Shown piece by piece: positions 18,925 through 29,093 of a stretch of 40,000 nt of DNA; within the stretch, counting starts at the first letter, position 1; every line of letters starts with the position of its first letter. The notes below the pieces were generated by a model, which made no database searches, was not told where the DNA came from, and saw only the letters and a list, made by a program, of their open reading frames with translations. The position numbers and the translations under genes are program-made. Source of the DNA: Stramonita haemastoma (Eukaryota > Mollusca > Gastropoda > Neogastropoda > Muricidae); the NCBI GenBank assembly GCA_030674155.1, contig CM060335.1, positions 29,236,328-29,276,327 of the forward strand, written 5' to 3'.

Positions 18925-20890
18925 TCACCCAGCACAAAAAGATGGATCACATAGAATGATTTTGAACTTCAAAAGTCTTCATGAAGAAGTCACCTACCAC
19001 CATTTTAAGATGTACACTTTGGTCACAGCCTTAGCTTTGAGAAGCAAAAATTGTTTCATGGCCTCGTTGGTCTTGAAAGATGGTTTCTACTCAGTACCAA
19101 TACACAAGGTACAAAAGGAACACAAGCTAGGAGGTTTGAATAGAAAGGATGTATTTATGAATACAACACACTTCCAAAATATAATGGATTAGCACTGGCA
19201 CTACAGGTGTTCACAACACTAATGAAGCTAATTTTTGCTAATTTCATACCTCAACAGTTTCCTTGGGTGATTCCTTGCTTATTGGTATGAAAAAGACACA
19301 GTGCTAGGATAATGTCAGAGATACACTTGACACGTCACATAAGCTGGGGTTTATTGTACATCCATCTAAGTCTGTCTGTCTGTCTGTCAAACCACCACTA
19401 AAAGACATTATCTTATCTAGGAATCATTATTGACTGCATGCCTGAAAGGAAAGAACATAATTAAGCTCCTAAGCAGGGGGTGATTGATCAAAGCACTCAA
19501 TATTTTTGTTACAGAGATAGCCGTAAGTATTGCACTGATTGTATTCAGTTTCCCTGCTGTAAAATTTGGGCCCCTGCATTATAGTCAGTTGGGAAAAGAT
19601 CAATGCAAGGCCTGAAGGAAATTAAAAGGAATTGAAACCAGGTGATGCAGATTTCTGAAGCTGGTAAAAAGGAGTTACCATGGTGGATAGAGAATATTAA
19701 TGATACTTTCAATGAGGTGTATGTACTGTTCATACCTAGACATTATGGTCCATTCTAATGCAAGACTTCAAGGCTGGGGCTGTATATTTGAGGAAATCTC
19801 TTCTGAAGGGGTGTGAGTTACATGTGGAAAGGTCTGTCCACATTAACTACTTAGAATTAAAAGCCACATTTTTGGACCTCCTAAAAGCCGCAATTTTGGA
19901 CCTCAAAGCCGTCCAGGTACAGTTTCACAGAAAGCATGTCAGACATATGCTAGATAATACCACAGCCCTTGCATACTTAAATCACATAGGTACTTATCTC
20001 TTGTAATGCATATAAATTAACACATACCATCTGGTCTTGGTGTACTGAGCACAATATATTTGTCAGTGCACATCACATTCCTGGCTTTTTTTTTTTATTC
20101 TTTTATACTGAGGATAATGGGATAAGCACTAGTGAGCTTTTTTACATCCAGTCCCCGTGTGTATGCAGTTTTGTATATGTCATCTGTTCCTACCGGCATA
20201 TGATGGCCTACTCTTATGAAAAGCGGAATAGGATTTAACATCTGCACAAGATGTTCTGCATGCGTTCACACACGGGGCCTCGGTTTATAGTCTCATTCGA
20301 ATGACTTTTGGGAGAGTGGAGTCAGCACTGATGTTAATTCCAGGAGAAAAATCTCCTCGAACAGGAATCAAACCGGGGTCATCAAATTGCAAGCGCAGGC
20401 TTGCAGGCTTGGGGAATGTTGCGTCTGAAGCAAAATTCAGAAAACTTAACCTAGACACTGAATGGATGTTGAATAGCAATCTTCTGCAGGCTGCTCTTAG
20501 CTAAATGCAGTACCTGACATAAATTTGTTTGCTTCCAGACTGAATGCACAGTTGAAAAGGTTTGTATCTTTCAGGCCCAACCCTGCTGCTGAAGTGATTG
20601 ATGTTTCCAGTTTTTCACGAAAAGACACACATTTCTATGATTTTCCCTCATTCACTGTCATTGCCGGACTTATTTAGAAGGTGCAGAAGGACCAGAGCTT
20701 GAATGTCCTGGTAGTTCCAGACTGGACAAATCAAGCCTTATACCTGATAATTCTATGGTTGACAGCAGAGCCTGTGTGCATAACCTGCAGAAAGAACTTA
20801 CTGCACCTCCCCAGCCAATCAGAAGCAGTCCATTGCCTGGTGCGGCTTAAGAGGCTTCACCTGCTAGTACGCAGGATCTCAGGTACTCTC
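18925..20890 (+). pseudogene. DIRS-type reverse transcriptase / RNase H, decayed
   Basis: Pieces in order: KKDGSHRMILNFKSLHEEV, TYHHFKMYTLVTAL, CFMASLVLKDGFYSVPI (motif A), SLGDSLLIGMKK near 19255-19290 where Y-x-D-D-S is expected, GFIVHPSKS, FPAVKFGPLHYSQLG, HINYLELKATFLDL and DNTTALAYLNHIG (RNase H region), and after the SINE at 20093-20408, DTEWMLNSNLLQAAL, NPAAEVIDVSSF and VLVVPDWTNQALYLIILW. This order is diagnostic of DIRS/Ngaro-type retroelements. The first catalytic aspartate is G and there are many stops, so it is dead. Confidence 0.85.
20093..20408 (-). mobile_element. tRNA-SINE inserted in the DIRS element
   Basis: Reverse complement of nearly the whole SINE: the tail T10 and ATTCTTTTATACTGAGGATA at 20090-20120, through ACACGGGGCCTCGGTTTATA, to CTCGAACAGGAATCAAACC (B box region) and GCAAGCGCAGG. 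It splits the DIRS frame between AHHIPG (decayed) and NVASEAK; GGCTT is present at both junctions and may be a short target duplication. The SINE is younger than the DIRS copy. Confidence 0.88.
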
Positions 20891-20899
20891 TAACAAGTT

Positions 20900-21838
20900 C
20901 AGGTATAAGTAGTGAGGCAGCAGATTTAGTCCCGATCTCTTGGAGACAGCCTGCCCAGAAAGCATATGACTATTACATTAAGAAATCGAAACAGTTTGTA
21001 AATAGCAAGGGAATTAAAAAAGCGTGTCATGCATTAGTGTAATTCAAGGTTTGTTCTTGTTCTTTTTGGCAGATGTGTACTCTTCTGGAATTAGTCACAG
21101 TACAGTAACTTTAGCTCACAGTGCCGTCTCAGCTTATTTGCATAGACCATATACTAAAGCAGTGGGTAGTCACCCACTGGTGTGTTGTTAGGTGAAAGGG
21201 GTGTTTAAAAAGAGGCCCTTTATACCCAAATATCAGGAAACTTGGGAAGTGGACACAGTCCTTAAGTACTAAGCTGACTGACCAAGTGTAGAAGAGTTGT
21301 CACTTTAATAGTTGTCCCTCAGACTGATAAAGTTGCTACCCCTTGTGTTGGGCAAGAGGGGTCAAACAGTCCCCACATTAGTATGTGATGATGTTAAGTT
21401 GAATGATAAATAAAGTGTACTGGTAAACTATTAGTGTTCAGTGTTGTGTTGAAGCAATGCGCACAAACCTCAGAACTACAGTCCTTTGAAAATAGAAACT
21501 TGTGTATAGTTGCCAATCTGAGACAGCTATTTGAAGGTAACAGTCTTTAAGGGAAGGGAAGCAACTCTTTATATCATTGCTAAACTTCACAGTGAGGTTT
21601 CAAGAGACACTCTAATATATTTACATGGATTAAAACTGTGTTACAGTTAGCTGGGGTGGACAGTGACCAATTCTCTGCCCTCGGCACCAGAGCTGAAAGT
21701 ACACTGGCAGCATTCAACAGGGATATACCTATTGACTGTATACTAAGAGCAGCTAGATGGTCCACCCAGAACACCATTATTAAGTTCTGCTGCAAACATA
21801 ATTATTGTGAAGAAGACCTTACCGACAGTCAGTCCTAG
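20900..21838 (+). pseudogene. DIRS-type tyrosine recombinase, decayed
   Basis: Begins with SWRQPAQKAYDYYIKKSKQF, typical of the N-terminal part of DIRS recombinases. After frame breaks come a degenerate SGIS/VTVQ block and, at about 21620-21838, QLAGVDSDQFSALGTRAEST and DCILRAARWSTQNTIIKFCC. The expected H-x-x-R is L-G-T-R (His lost, Arg kept), and the catalytic Tyr of the terminal F-Y is C. This enzyme class replaces the DDE integrase in DIRS elements. Two key residues are lost, so it is inactive. Confidence 0.78.
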
Positions 21839-22119
21839 GCAATTTGTAATAAGAAGTAAAACTGATGCATGGTCTAAACTGGACCCATTGAAGGTAAAAC
21901 GTTTGGCATGCCAGTTCAAAATTTGTTTGTACTTATCTTGAAGTTCCTATGTGTTGTCTGTTATTAAACATAGACAATTGGTATTAACCTTTGATAGTCA
22001 TCAGCTCATGCTTATATTTTTTGGATGACTGTTTCAGCATTCATGACCTCTAAGCTCTGAAGACGCATGTGATTGTGAATGACTCATGGCTAGGCAATGA
22101 ATAATTCATAAATTTAACA
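21839..22119. other. Downstream of recombinase, unassigned
   Basis: Non-coding on both strands by eye. It probably belongs to the 3' region of the DIRS element, whose terminal structures follow. Confidence 0.4.
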
Positions 22120-22377
22120 AGACTTACCTGTAAGTTGTGGTTAAATTGGGATTATTTCAAATCTGAGGATGGGAAGTGAGCGACTACCTGCCCACCCATC
22201 TCAGCTCTTAATGATCCTCCTTTACCCACCCAGGTATTGTCAGTTAAATTTATATTAGAGGTCATTTGTGTCCAAATACTGGCTAAATGCCCGCTTATCA
22301 GATCTTACGTATTGCTCATTCCTCATCCTTATACTTTAAATAATCCCAATTTAAACAAATTTACAGGTAAGTCTCAT
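22120..22377. repeat. Inverted repeat pair, possible DIRS terminal structure
   Basis: AGACTTACCTGTAAGTTGTG (from 22123) through TTAAATTGGGATTATTT is complementary, with a few mismatches, to AAATAATCCCAATTTAAACA through TTACAGGTAAGTCT (22336-22374). Weaker complementarity continues inward (GGATGGGAAGTGAGCGACTA against a related stretch near 22315-22330). DIRS elements end in inverted repeats and internal complementary regions, which fits its place just after the recombinase. A 250-bp MITE is the alternative. Confidence 0.65.
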
Positions 22378-22620
22378 CTAATATATGAAATCATGCATAA
22401 AATTATGACAGGACATGCTCCACAAGCCCTCCAATCTAAATTCCATATTACTTCCCAAGATCGCACCAAAATTCAACTACCAATCCCTCTATTTGACCTC
22501 TTTAAATCAAGCTTCACTTACTCAGGTAGTGTATAAAGGAACAGGCTACTAGCACATGTGAAAACATCCCAAAATAATGACACTTCAAGGAAGCCATTTA
22601 TACTCACCTCAAAAGTACTT
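22378..22620 (+). pseudogene. LINE RT C-terminal fragment
   Basis: HLIYEIMHKIMTGHAPQALQ followed by SKFHITSQDRTKIQLPIPLF and DLFKSSFTYSGSV resembles the ending of animal LINE RTs (L-x-x-Y-K-I-x-N-G, then a K-x-S-F-x-x-x-x-x-x-x-W-N block). It is short, with a stop at 22535. It directly follows the inverted repeat at 22336-22374. Confidence 0.5.
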
Positions 22621-23189
22621 CTTCTTATACTAACACAACAGTGCTACTACGACATGTGCATCAGAAATTTTCTTTTCAAGCAATAGTCACAATTTCTATA
22701 CATCTTACCTTGATAAACAATTAAACCACACAAAAGACTTTTATATCCCAGGTTCACTTAAATTTGTCACTGTTGATTTATGCATGTTCAAGTTTACCAG
22801 TGTTTGGTGATATAAACATATTTAAGTTGTTGCTGAATAAAACAATAGTCTACGTATATACGTATATATGTATATGGATACATGTTGCACAATGAAAATG
22901 TGGAAATATATGGAAATGTTTTAGAATCTGCTTTGCTTGCATTATTCGAAAATGCTTGGATTGTCCTTTTTTTTAATTGTTTTGACAGAGTTTTGTGTAT
23001 ATCTTTCTCTGCATACTACATCTTGGTGGTCTTTCTCTATTTCCTTTCTTTGTTCTTCTCTTTTTTTTTTTTTATTGTTTTGCTTCAGGATATTTTTGTT
23101 TGTTTTCACGTAATGGTAGCAGTATATGATAGAGATATTTGTGAGAGTGATATAATAGATGCCATTTCTTCAGATGATCATACAATCTG

Positions 23190-23192
<3 letters not shown>
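22621..23192. other. Unassigned AT-rich region
   Basis: AT-rich, with poly-T at 23061-23073 and no recognised family. It may be LINE 3' UTR. Confidence 0.35.
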
Positions 23193-23280
<88 letters not shown>

Positions 23281-23298
23281 TCTTCTTCTTCTTCTTCA
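23193..23298. repeat. (CT)n then (TTC)n
   Basis: About 85 bp of CT followed by six TTC units. Confidence 0.97.
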
Positions 23299-23604
23299 AT
23301 AAGTATAATATTAACTGAAATGAGTGTTTTAGTTGGTACATTAAATTTGAAATTTTGTGATTATAACTTTTTTTTTTAATTTATGCTATTTTTTTCTTAT
23401 GTATACTATGTAAGTTGGAATGTATGGGATTGTGTTTTGCCTTTAGAAGAAAGCCTAAATGTTCGACAGATATTGAATTCATATGTATCATTTATAATTT
23501 TATTTTAAAAAGGGGTTTCGTCTGGATATTTTGTTTGAGATTCATCATCATCAAAGATTGATCCTCTCTCATCAAACTAAACATCAATTATAAAATTTTA
23601 CTGG

Positions 23605-23775
23605 TGTGCAACATATTGATTTTGCCAAAGCATTTGATGTCATGAATTGACACTATAAATTTTCTGGCGATACCTTGCCACTCATAAAGTCATTTCGTAT
23701 TAATGGAAACCACACTGTTTGGCTAAACAATGCGCATTCTGATTATATTCCACAAAATGGTGGTGTTCCACAAGA
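23605..23775 (+). pseudogene. LINE RT palm remnant
   Basis: HIDFAKAFDVMN (motif A region), then LPLIKSFRINGNHTVWLNNA and PQNGGVPQ (motif B region, the G-V-P-Q-G box). A 171-bp island, cut on its right by the SINE head starting at about 23776. It is from a family different from the RTE-like and L2-like copies nearby. Confidence 0.7.
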
Positions 23776-24012
23776 TCAGTATTACAGCCTCAGACTGGAA
23801 GGTTGCGGGTTGAGTCCCATGCATAAGAGTCATAGGGATTTTTCGGACTCTGGCGGATTCCTACCCAGAGTGAGTGTGCTGTGGGCTCAGTGGGGAGACG
23901 GACCACTCAGTCGAGCTTCATCCACTTTACTGATGCCAATTTGAGTGTTGCTCTAATTACCTGACACAACACTGCAGGTATCTGTATCTCTCAGGCCCAG
24001 GTGACACTGGGA
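23776..24012 (+). mobile_element. Second tRNA-derived SINE family
   Basis: The B-box-like GGTTGAGTCC lies at 23808-23817 in a tRNA-like head (CAGCCTCAGACTGGAAGG upstream). The body contains GGATTTTTCGGACTCTGGCG and CTCAGGCCCAGGTGACACTG and ends in GATGATGATGATAATAAT tail repeats. It shows no similarity by eye to the 14881 family beyond tRNA-like boxes. It is inserted in the RT remnant right after GVPQ. Confidence 0.7.
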
Positions 24013-24033
24013 TATATTATAATGATGATGATG

Positions 24034-24081
<48 letters not shown>

Positions 24082-24140
24082 TAATAATAATACATGGAAT
24101 TTGTATAGCGTTATACCTTGTAAAAACAAATCAAAGCCCT
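24013..24140. repeat. (GAT)n/(AAT)n tail plus third TATAGCG repeat copy
   Basis: GAT and AAT units at 24020-24092, then ATGGAATTTGTATAGCGTTA and CTTGTAAAAACAAATCAAAG, matching the 57-bp insert at 1564-1620. As at 1564, the AAT-rich side lies on the same side of the core. Confidence 0.8.
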
Positions 24141-24204
24141 TGCATTCGACGCACACAACACACAAGCAATCAACAACAATTTAGTTTTAACAAATTCGAA
24201 TGTA

Positions 24205-24300
24205 CACTTACACGCACGCACGCGCGCACACACATACACACACACGCACGCACGCACGCACGCAGCACGCACGCGCGCGCGCGCGCACACACACACCTAT
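24205..24300. repeat. (ACGC)n / (CG)n / (CA)n alternating tract
   Basis: Alternating purine-pyrimidine sequence with GCGCGCGCGCGCGC at about 24272-24287, prone to Z-DNA. Confidence 0.93.
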
Positions 24301-24387
24301 AAACGTATACACTTTGGCAGGTAGATGTTGACGGCCTACACACACCTATAAACGTTATACACTTTGGCAGGTAGATGTTGACGGCAG
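24292..24387. repeat. About 49-bp tandem duplication
   Basis: CACACCTATAAACGTATACA ... AGATGTTGACGGC at 24292-24335 repeats almost exactly at 24342-24384 (CACACCTATAAACGTTATAC). It lies just beyond the 3' end of the minus-strand L2-like LINE. Confidence 0.88.
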
Positions 24388-24389
24388 GG

Positions 24390-25617
24390 ACAGCTAAGAG
24401 ATGGAAACAGGAGAAAAACTTAGGTTTGAAATAAGTGTGTCTTGAGGTTGGATTTAAAAGTGTCACAAGTAGGCTTTTGCCCGATGGGGAGAGGAAGGTG
24501 GTGCCAGATCGATGGACCAGAAACAGAGAAAGAGCGGTGGCCAATGGTAGATAGGTTGAATCTGGGTATTCTTAAGGACAAAGTATCTGCCGAGGAGCGG
24601 GTGGAGCGAGAAGGTGTGTACAAATGAAGACATTCACAGAGGTAGGAGTGTGCAGTTTTGTGGAGACATTTGTAACAGAGGGTATTGATCTTGTGGTTTC
24701 CTCTCTGTGGTACGGGCAGCCAGTGGAGAGATTGCAAGAGAGGGGTAATGTGCTCAGATTTTTTTTCTTTTTGAGGACCAGACGAGCTGCAGAGTTTTAT
24801 TTATGTTGAAGGGAGTGGATGGATGATGCTGGCAGACCAGCCAAAAGAGAATTGCAATAGTCCAGACGTGAGAGAATAAGACAAGTAACAAGTTTGGATG
24901 TTGCATCAGTGGACAGGTACTTTCGAATTGCGCTAATACGCCGTAGTTGATAGTAGCATGACTGACAGGTTTGGGTAATAAATTTTTGCATGGAAAGAGT
25001 GTTGTGGACAAGGACTCCTAGATTCTTCACAGAAGTGGATAGGGGAACTGACGTATTGCTGAATTCTATTGAAGTTGTTGGAATGGAGGAGAGTTTGTGT
25101 TTGGTGCCTACAAGCATGGCTTCGGTTTTATCTGCATTTAGTTGTAATTTGTTTTGTATCATCCAGTGTTGGATATCTTGAAGGCAGCTGGCCATATTTG
25201 TCAAGAGAGAAGGAAGATTTTCAGGTGTATCACTGCTTTGAATCTGCAAGTCGTCAGCATAAAAGTGATGATATTATTACGGTCTATTATATGTGACAGT
25301 GGAGCAGTATAGAGGGTAAAAAGAAGAGGGCCCAGAACTGATCCCTGAGGGACACCACATTCCAGTTTGGCAGGTGCTGATTGAATCTTGTTTACTGCAA
25401 CTGTATGTACTTGGTCTGCAAGGTATGAAGTGAACCAGGTGAGGGCTGTGCCTTTAATACCAAACATGTTTTGGAGACGGGAGAGAAGAATTGAATGGTC
25501 TATAGTGTCAAAGGCAGTAGATAAGTCGAGAAGAGTGAGAAGGGAGATTTTCCCTGAGTCAGAAGCATTGAGAAGCATGTTTAGGGTGTAGACCAGGGTA
25601 GTTTCAGTGCTGTGGTT
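24390..25617 (-). pseudogene. L2-like LINE RT, motif A to C-terminus
   Basis: From 25617 downward: NHSTETTLVYTLNMLL, then LLTLLDLSTAFDTIDHSILL (motif A), ALTWFTSYLADQ, LECGVPQGSVLGPLLFTLYT (motif B), then the palm Y-A-D-D box one base out of frame at about 25260, LQDIQHWMIQNKLQLNADKT, NLGVLVHNTLSM, and after further shifts LQSLHWLPVPQRG, LHLYTPSRSTRSSADTLSL and LKTHLF. These are hallmarks of the L2 branch of the CR1 group. The first half of the same copy is at 27942-28215. Confidence 0.85.
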
Positions 25618-25780
25618 GACGTGATTCTTCTTCTTCTTCTTTCTCATGACCGGAACGTTGTGGAGGAGACATGAGAGACGATTCTGCAGCCAGTCGTCGC
25701 CATCCAGTCCTGTCCTCCACCTTCCGAATGAGTGTTGGTCTGTCCAGGCGGGTCCACTCTTTGATGTTATCCATCCAGCT

Positions 25781-27727
25781 TGTCACCCCCTATTGGGATG
25801 TCATTTTGAAACCCCCCTTCCCACCTATCACACCTCTAATGCAGACAACACACAACAGACACCAATTGATATTTCAAACATTTATTACAAACATCCAACC
25901 ATTTACTATACCAAAACAAACTCAATTCGTTCAACATTTCCACCAGTTCAATACCAAACACTACAACAATACAATATCACCAGCTTCACGCCCAGAAAAC
26001 TACCCAATCTCACTCAATCTCTACACGATCTCAATACTAAGTCAATACAATGGATATCAATGGCTCACAATTCATAAAAAAAACACAGCCATATGATATT
26101 ACAAATCAAAGTCAACACCCATCAGAACAACGTATCCAAACAATGTTACCTATCACAAAAACAGGTTTTCTGTTCTCACATCATCACACACGCTGTCACA
26201 CCAGCTACCTGGCGTTATCAGCAAACACTCTTCCCCACCCCCAGAAGTCCAGAACCACAACACAGCTGTAATTCTTTTTTTTCCAATAAAACTCAACACG
26301 ACCGCACCAAAGCACATGGATGTCGTTTTCACAAAAGAAAGAAATACACTGGTGGAAAACGTTCCCAAGCCCTCCAAGAACACACGCACAGGTAGACAGT
26401 TCTAAAGTCCTTGGGCACAAGCACACAGGTGAATAAGTTCTCAAAGTCCAAACCAAATATCACATCCAGCAATTCACAATTACTACGACCCAATCCTCCA
26501 AATGGTCACTGCACCCACACAACCACAACCGGCATCTCGCCACACACCGCAAAATAACCACCCTCATTAATTCATCTTCAATAACAGAAAGTACACAACA
26601 ATAACCCCACCCAAAAAAAACAACAACACTGTCAACTCCTCCTCCAAGGAGTGGCACAAGGCACAAAGCCCAAATCACATTGAACATGAAAACAACCAAA
26701 CCACCAAGACAACTAAATGCCACAACACAGTAGCTGTCAACTCCTCCTCACCAGGAGTGGCACAAGACCACAGCTAACTCACATAAAAACAAGCTGGACA
26801 AAACACCACAAAACAAGCGGCAGCTGTCATCTCCTCCTCACGAGGTGTGGCACAAGGCCCACTGCCCAATTCACATAAACAAAACCCACCAAGACAACTG
26901 GACCCCACGAAAAAAACACGAAGAATCTACCCACTCCTCCTCCAAGGAGTTTCACACATCTAAATCACTGGATACAATAGCCTGGGCTTCATCACAACAA
27001 GCCCAGCTATCCACTTTTAACTCTCAACCCTCAACTATCCACTATCCACTCTCCACTCGTTACTCCTCCCCGAGGAGTAACACAAGTCCTCACACACCAG
27101 CTTCCAACTCCTCCTCCATGGAGTACCACAAAGTACACAAGTCACATGGAACCAAAACGAAACAAAAACCAAACAGGACAATAAAACATCACAAACAACA
27201 AGAGGATGCAACCTCCTCCTCCAAGGAGCTGCATCCCAACTCAATCACCTGATAACACAGCCTGGGCACCAACGTCACACACACGCCCAGCCATCCACTC
27301 CTCCAAGGAGTATCTCAAGGTGCCAAGTCACCACATAGAACAAAACACAAACAAACAAAACAGAAGGAAAACATCACAAACGGACAGAGGATGCATCCTT
27401 CTCCTCCGAGGAACTGCACCCAACTGACACTCTGCCTCGAAAACTCTCCCTCTAAATGCAAAGAATCTGCCCCCAAGATCACATCTCACTCATACAGGAA
27501 ACTTCCACTCCAACCACGGGCCCACGCACTAAACAAGCATTAGGGATAAAACATAACAGAAAAAGGAAAAACAGCCGCAAAACAGCCGCAAAACAGCCCA
27601 ACCGTGGCAAAAATTGTGCACCGGCACCACCATCATCAAAAAATAATAAATCAGGGGCTGCACCTGAGCCCAACAAACTAACTCCAACAATACTTTTTTT
27701 TCACTTCAAACGTCATAATCTGTGACA
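25781..27727. mobile_element. 1.95-kb solo-LTR-like insertion (TG...CA, 5-bp target duplication)
   Basis: CAGCT occurs at 25776-25780 and 27728-27732, and removing the interval restores the LINE frame. The ends are TGTCAC and GTGACA, a short perfect inverted repeat starting TG and ending CA, as in retroviral-type LTRs; with a 5-bp duplication a solo LTR is the simplest reading. The plus strand is extremely A+C-rich with few G or T. There is no real coding frame. Nine hairpin motifs occupy 26634-27420. A non-autonomous DNA element is the alternative, since the subterminal sequences (TCATTTTGAA and CACTTCAAACGTCA) also show loose inverted similarity. Confidence 0.68.
26634..27420. repeat. Array of nine CTCCTCCTCC-AAGGAG hairpin motifs
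   Basis: A motif close to ACTCCTCCTCCAAGGAGT (stem CTCC/GGAG), often followed by GGCACAAG, starts at about 26634, 26739, 26830, 26933, 27062, 27106, 27210, 27297 and 27399. Most spacings are 87-105 bp. Longer similarity between spacers, such as AGCCTGGGC with GCCCAGC after copies 4 and 7, and CATCACAAAC with AGAGGATGCA before copies 7 and 9, indicates a degenerate tandem or higher-order repeat. Confidence 0.78.
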
Positions 27728-27941
27728 CAGCTTTTGGTTTGTCTGCCTGGGCGTCTGCCACCTTCTAGCGTTCCTTGTAGGACTGTCTTGGGGAGGGTGT
27801 TGTGGCGTGTGACATGGCCGAACCATGCCAGCTTCCTTTTCTTGACAGTGGCTAGTAGGGGTTCCTGAGGGCCAGCCATCAGAGCGACTTGACTTTGCAC
27901 ATAGGTGTTTGTTTTCCTATCCTTCCAGAATAGGACGTGAT

Positions 27942-28215
27942 AGGCAGACTGAAAAGGGGGAAAGAGATTATTGGAAAGAAGATGGCTATTGAGTTGTTTC
28001 AGAACAACTTTTTCAAGGACTTTAGAGATGAAAGGCAGATTAGAGACAGGTCTATAGTTCTTCAGGACGTTAGGATAGAGGTCTTGCTTTTTGATTAGAG
28101 GTGTGACTATCGCAGTTTTGAGAGCTGATGGAAAATTTCCAGAAAGAAGAGATAAGTTTACTATTTTTGTGATAGTAGGTATAAGCTGTAAATGACAGTA
28201 AACATAGAGTACAAC
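27942..28215 (-). pseudogene. L2-like LINE RT N-terminal part
   Basis: CHLQLIPTITKIVNLSLLSG, NFPSALKTAIVTPLIKK, LKNYRPVSNLPFISKVLEKV and NNLFPPFQSAY are the L2-type RT fingers. It continues, after the insertion, with NHSTETTLVYTLN at 25617. The frame is intact over this stretch, but it reads through into the inserted RTE-like LINE, so the apparent 175-residue frame is chimeric. Confidence 0.85.
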
Positions 28216-28835
28216 CCTGTCAAGTAGTCTCAACGCAGATGTACTTCCACAGCAGCAGCATTACATCATCCCCATTACCATTGATCATCATGCAATAATA
28301 AAAATTGCCTCTGATTCGGTGGCTCCCCCTGCTCTGGTCTCATGATGACCTCAGATTTGGTTTCCCCATACACTTCTGTGCCTGTGATGAGTATGTTTCA
28401 AAGCCTTTGGGGTTGGAGGTTCGCAGGGAGACTGCCGTTGGAGGGACGTTGTGGTGGTTGCCACCTCAGGTGGGTGACTCACTCATTCTGGCTCTGTGAC
28501 TGAACTAATACTATTGTTATTAGGGAGCTTAGTTGGTGGTGTCCTGTGTATGTTAGCTGAGAATAGGCACCACTGAACACCACCAAAGTGACTCAGCAGA
28601 AGTGCAGGGCCCCTCTGGCTGGTGGCCCCACGGCAGCCTAATATTGATGTGCTCCCTGTGGACTGCCGATCCTGGGGATGAGACACAACGAATCAGGGTA
28701 TAACTGTGCCGGGAAGACTGAAATGAGCGGCGTGGGAACAGCAGTACGGGGATGTCACCTTGCCTTGCCCAATGAATGGCCTGGCTGACACTGATTTCTA
28801 GGTTTGCAATAAACCAGTCAAGGTACACAAATAAA
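28216..28835. other. Unassigned mid-GC region, possibly LTR or UTR
   Basis: No convincing coding frame. It includes a CAATAAACC motif (about 28807) and an AATAAAATAG stretch just before the TRIM. Base composition is more balanced than the surroundings, and an unrecognised repeat is likely. Confidence 0.35.
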
Positions 28836-28839
28836 ATAG

Positions 28840-29093
28840 TGTAACAGAGTGGACATAGGGGCCCATATGTCCCATCTCTGCACAGCTTCTCGGGTGGGTA
28901 CAGTTAGCCAGTTAGGAAGTGACCTCTAAAAAGAGGTTGCATAAATTCTACCGTTCACCATGAAGGCAAAGAGTATGCAATGGAGGGCTTTCAACCACCA
29001 CCCAAGGAAACAGAGCATCGCACAATTCGCAGGTGTGTCCGTGCGACAGGGCTCTGATCACATGGGAGGTAATCTAATTACCACCCCATCACA
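28840..29093 (-). repeat. TRIM 3' LTR
   Basis: 254 bp. On the plus strand it runs from TGTAACAGAGTGGACATAGG to CCACCCCATCACA. It lacks the short insert found after GCAGGTGTGTCCG in the partner LTR. Confidence 0.85.

Larger units (their letters stand above)
25626..27933 (-). mobile_element. RTE-like LINE 3' fragment, inserted in L2-like LINE and itself interrupted
   Basis: Flanked by exact GACGTGAT (25618-25625 and 27934-27941). Minus-strand coding runs from FWKDRKTNTYVQSQVALMAG and WFGHVTRHNTLPKTVLQGT to GRQTKS (27933-27728), then resumes as SWMDNIKEWTRLDRP to HEKEEEEE and a (GAA)n tail (25780-25626). It is a 5'-truncated copy of the same subfamily as 447-1289, about 370 bp without the insertion it received at 25781-27727. 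Confidence 0.9.

Noticed and set aside
22882..23379. 165-codon frame with hydrophobic segments
   Set aside because: Half is a CT array (SLSL) and the rest AT-rich poly-T sequence; no family recognised.
26153..27725. Small frames inside the A+C-rich insertion
   Set aside because: Biased composition with low stop density; no family signature and no shared frame between the repeat units.
27706..28233. Single 175-residue protein
   Set aside because: The frame is a chimera of two LINE families across an insertion junction marked by GACGTGAT.
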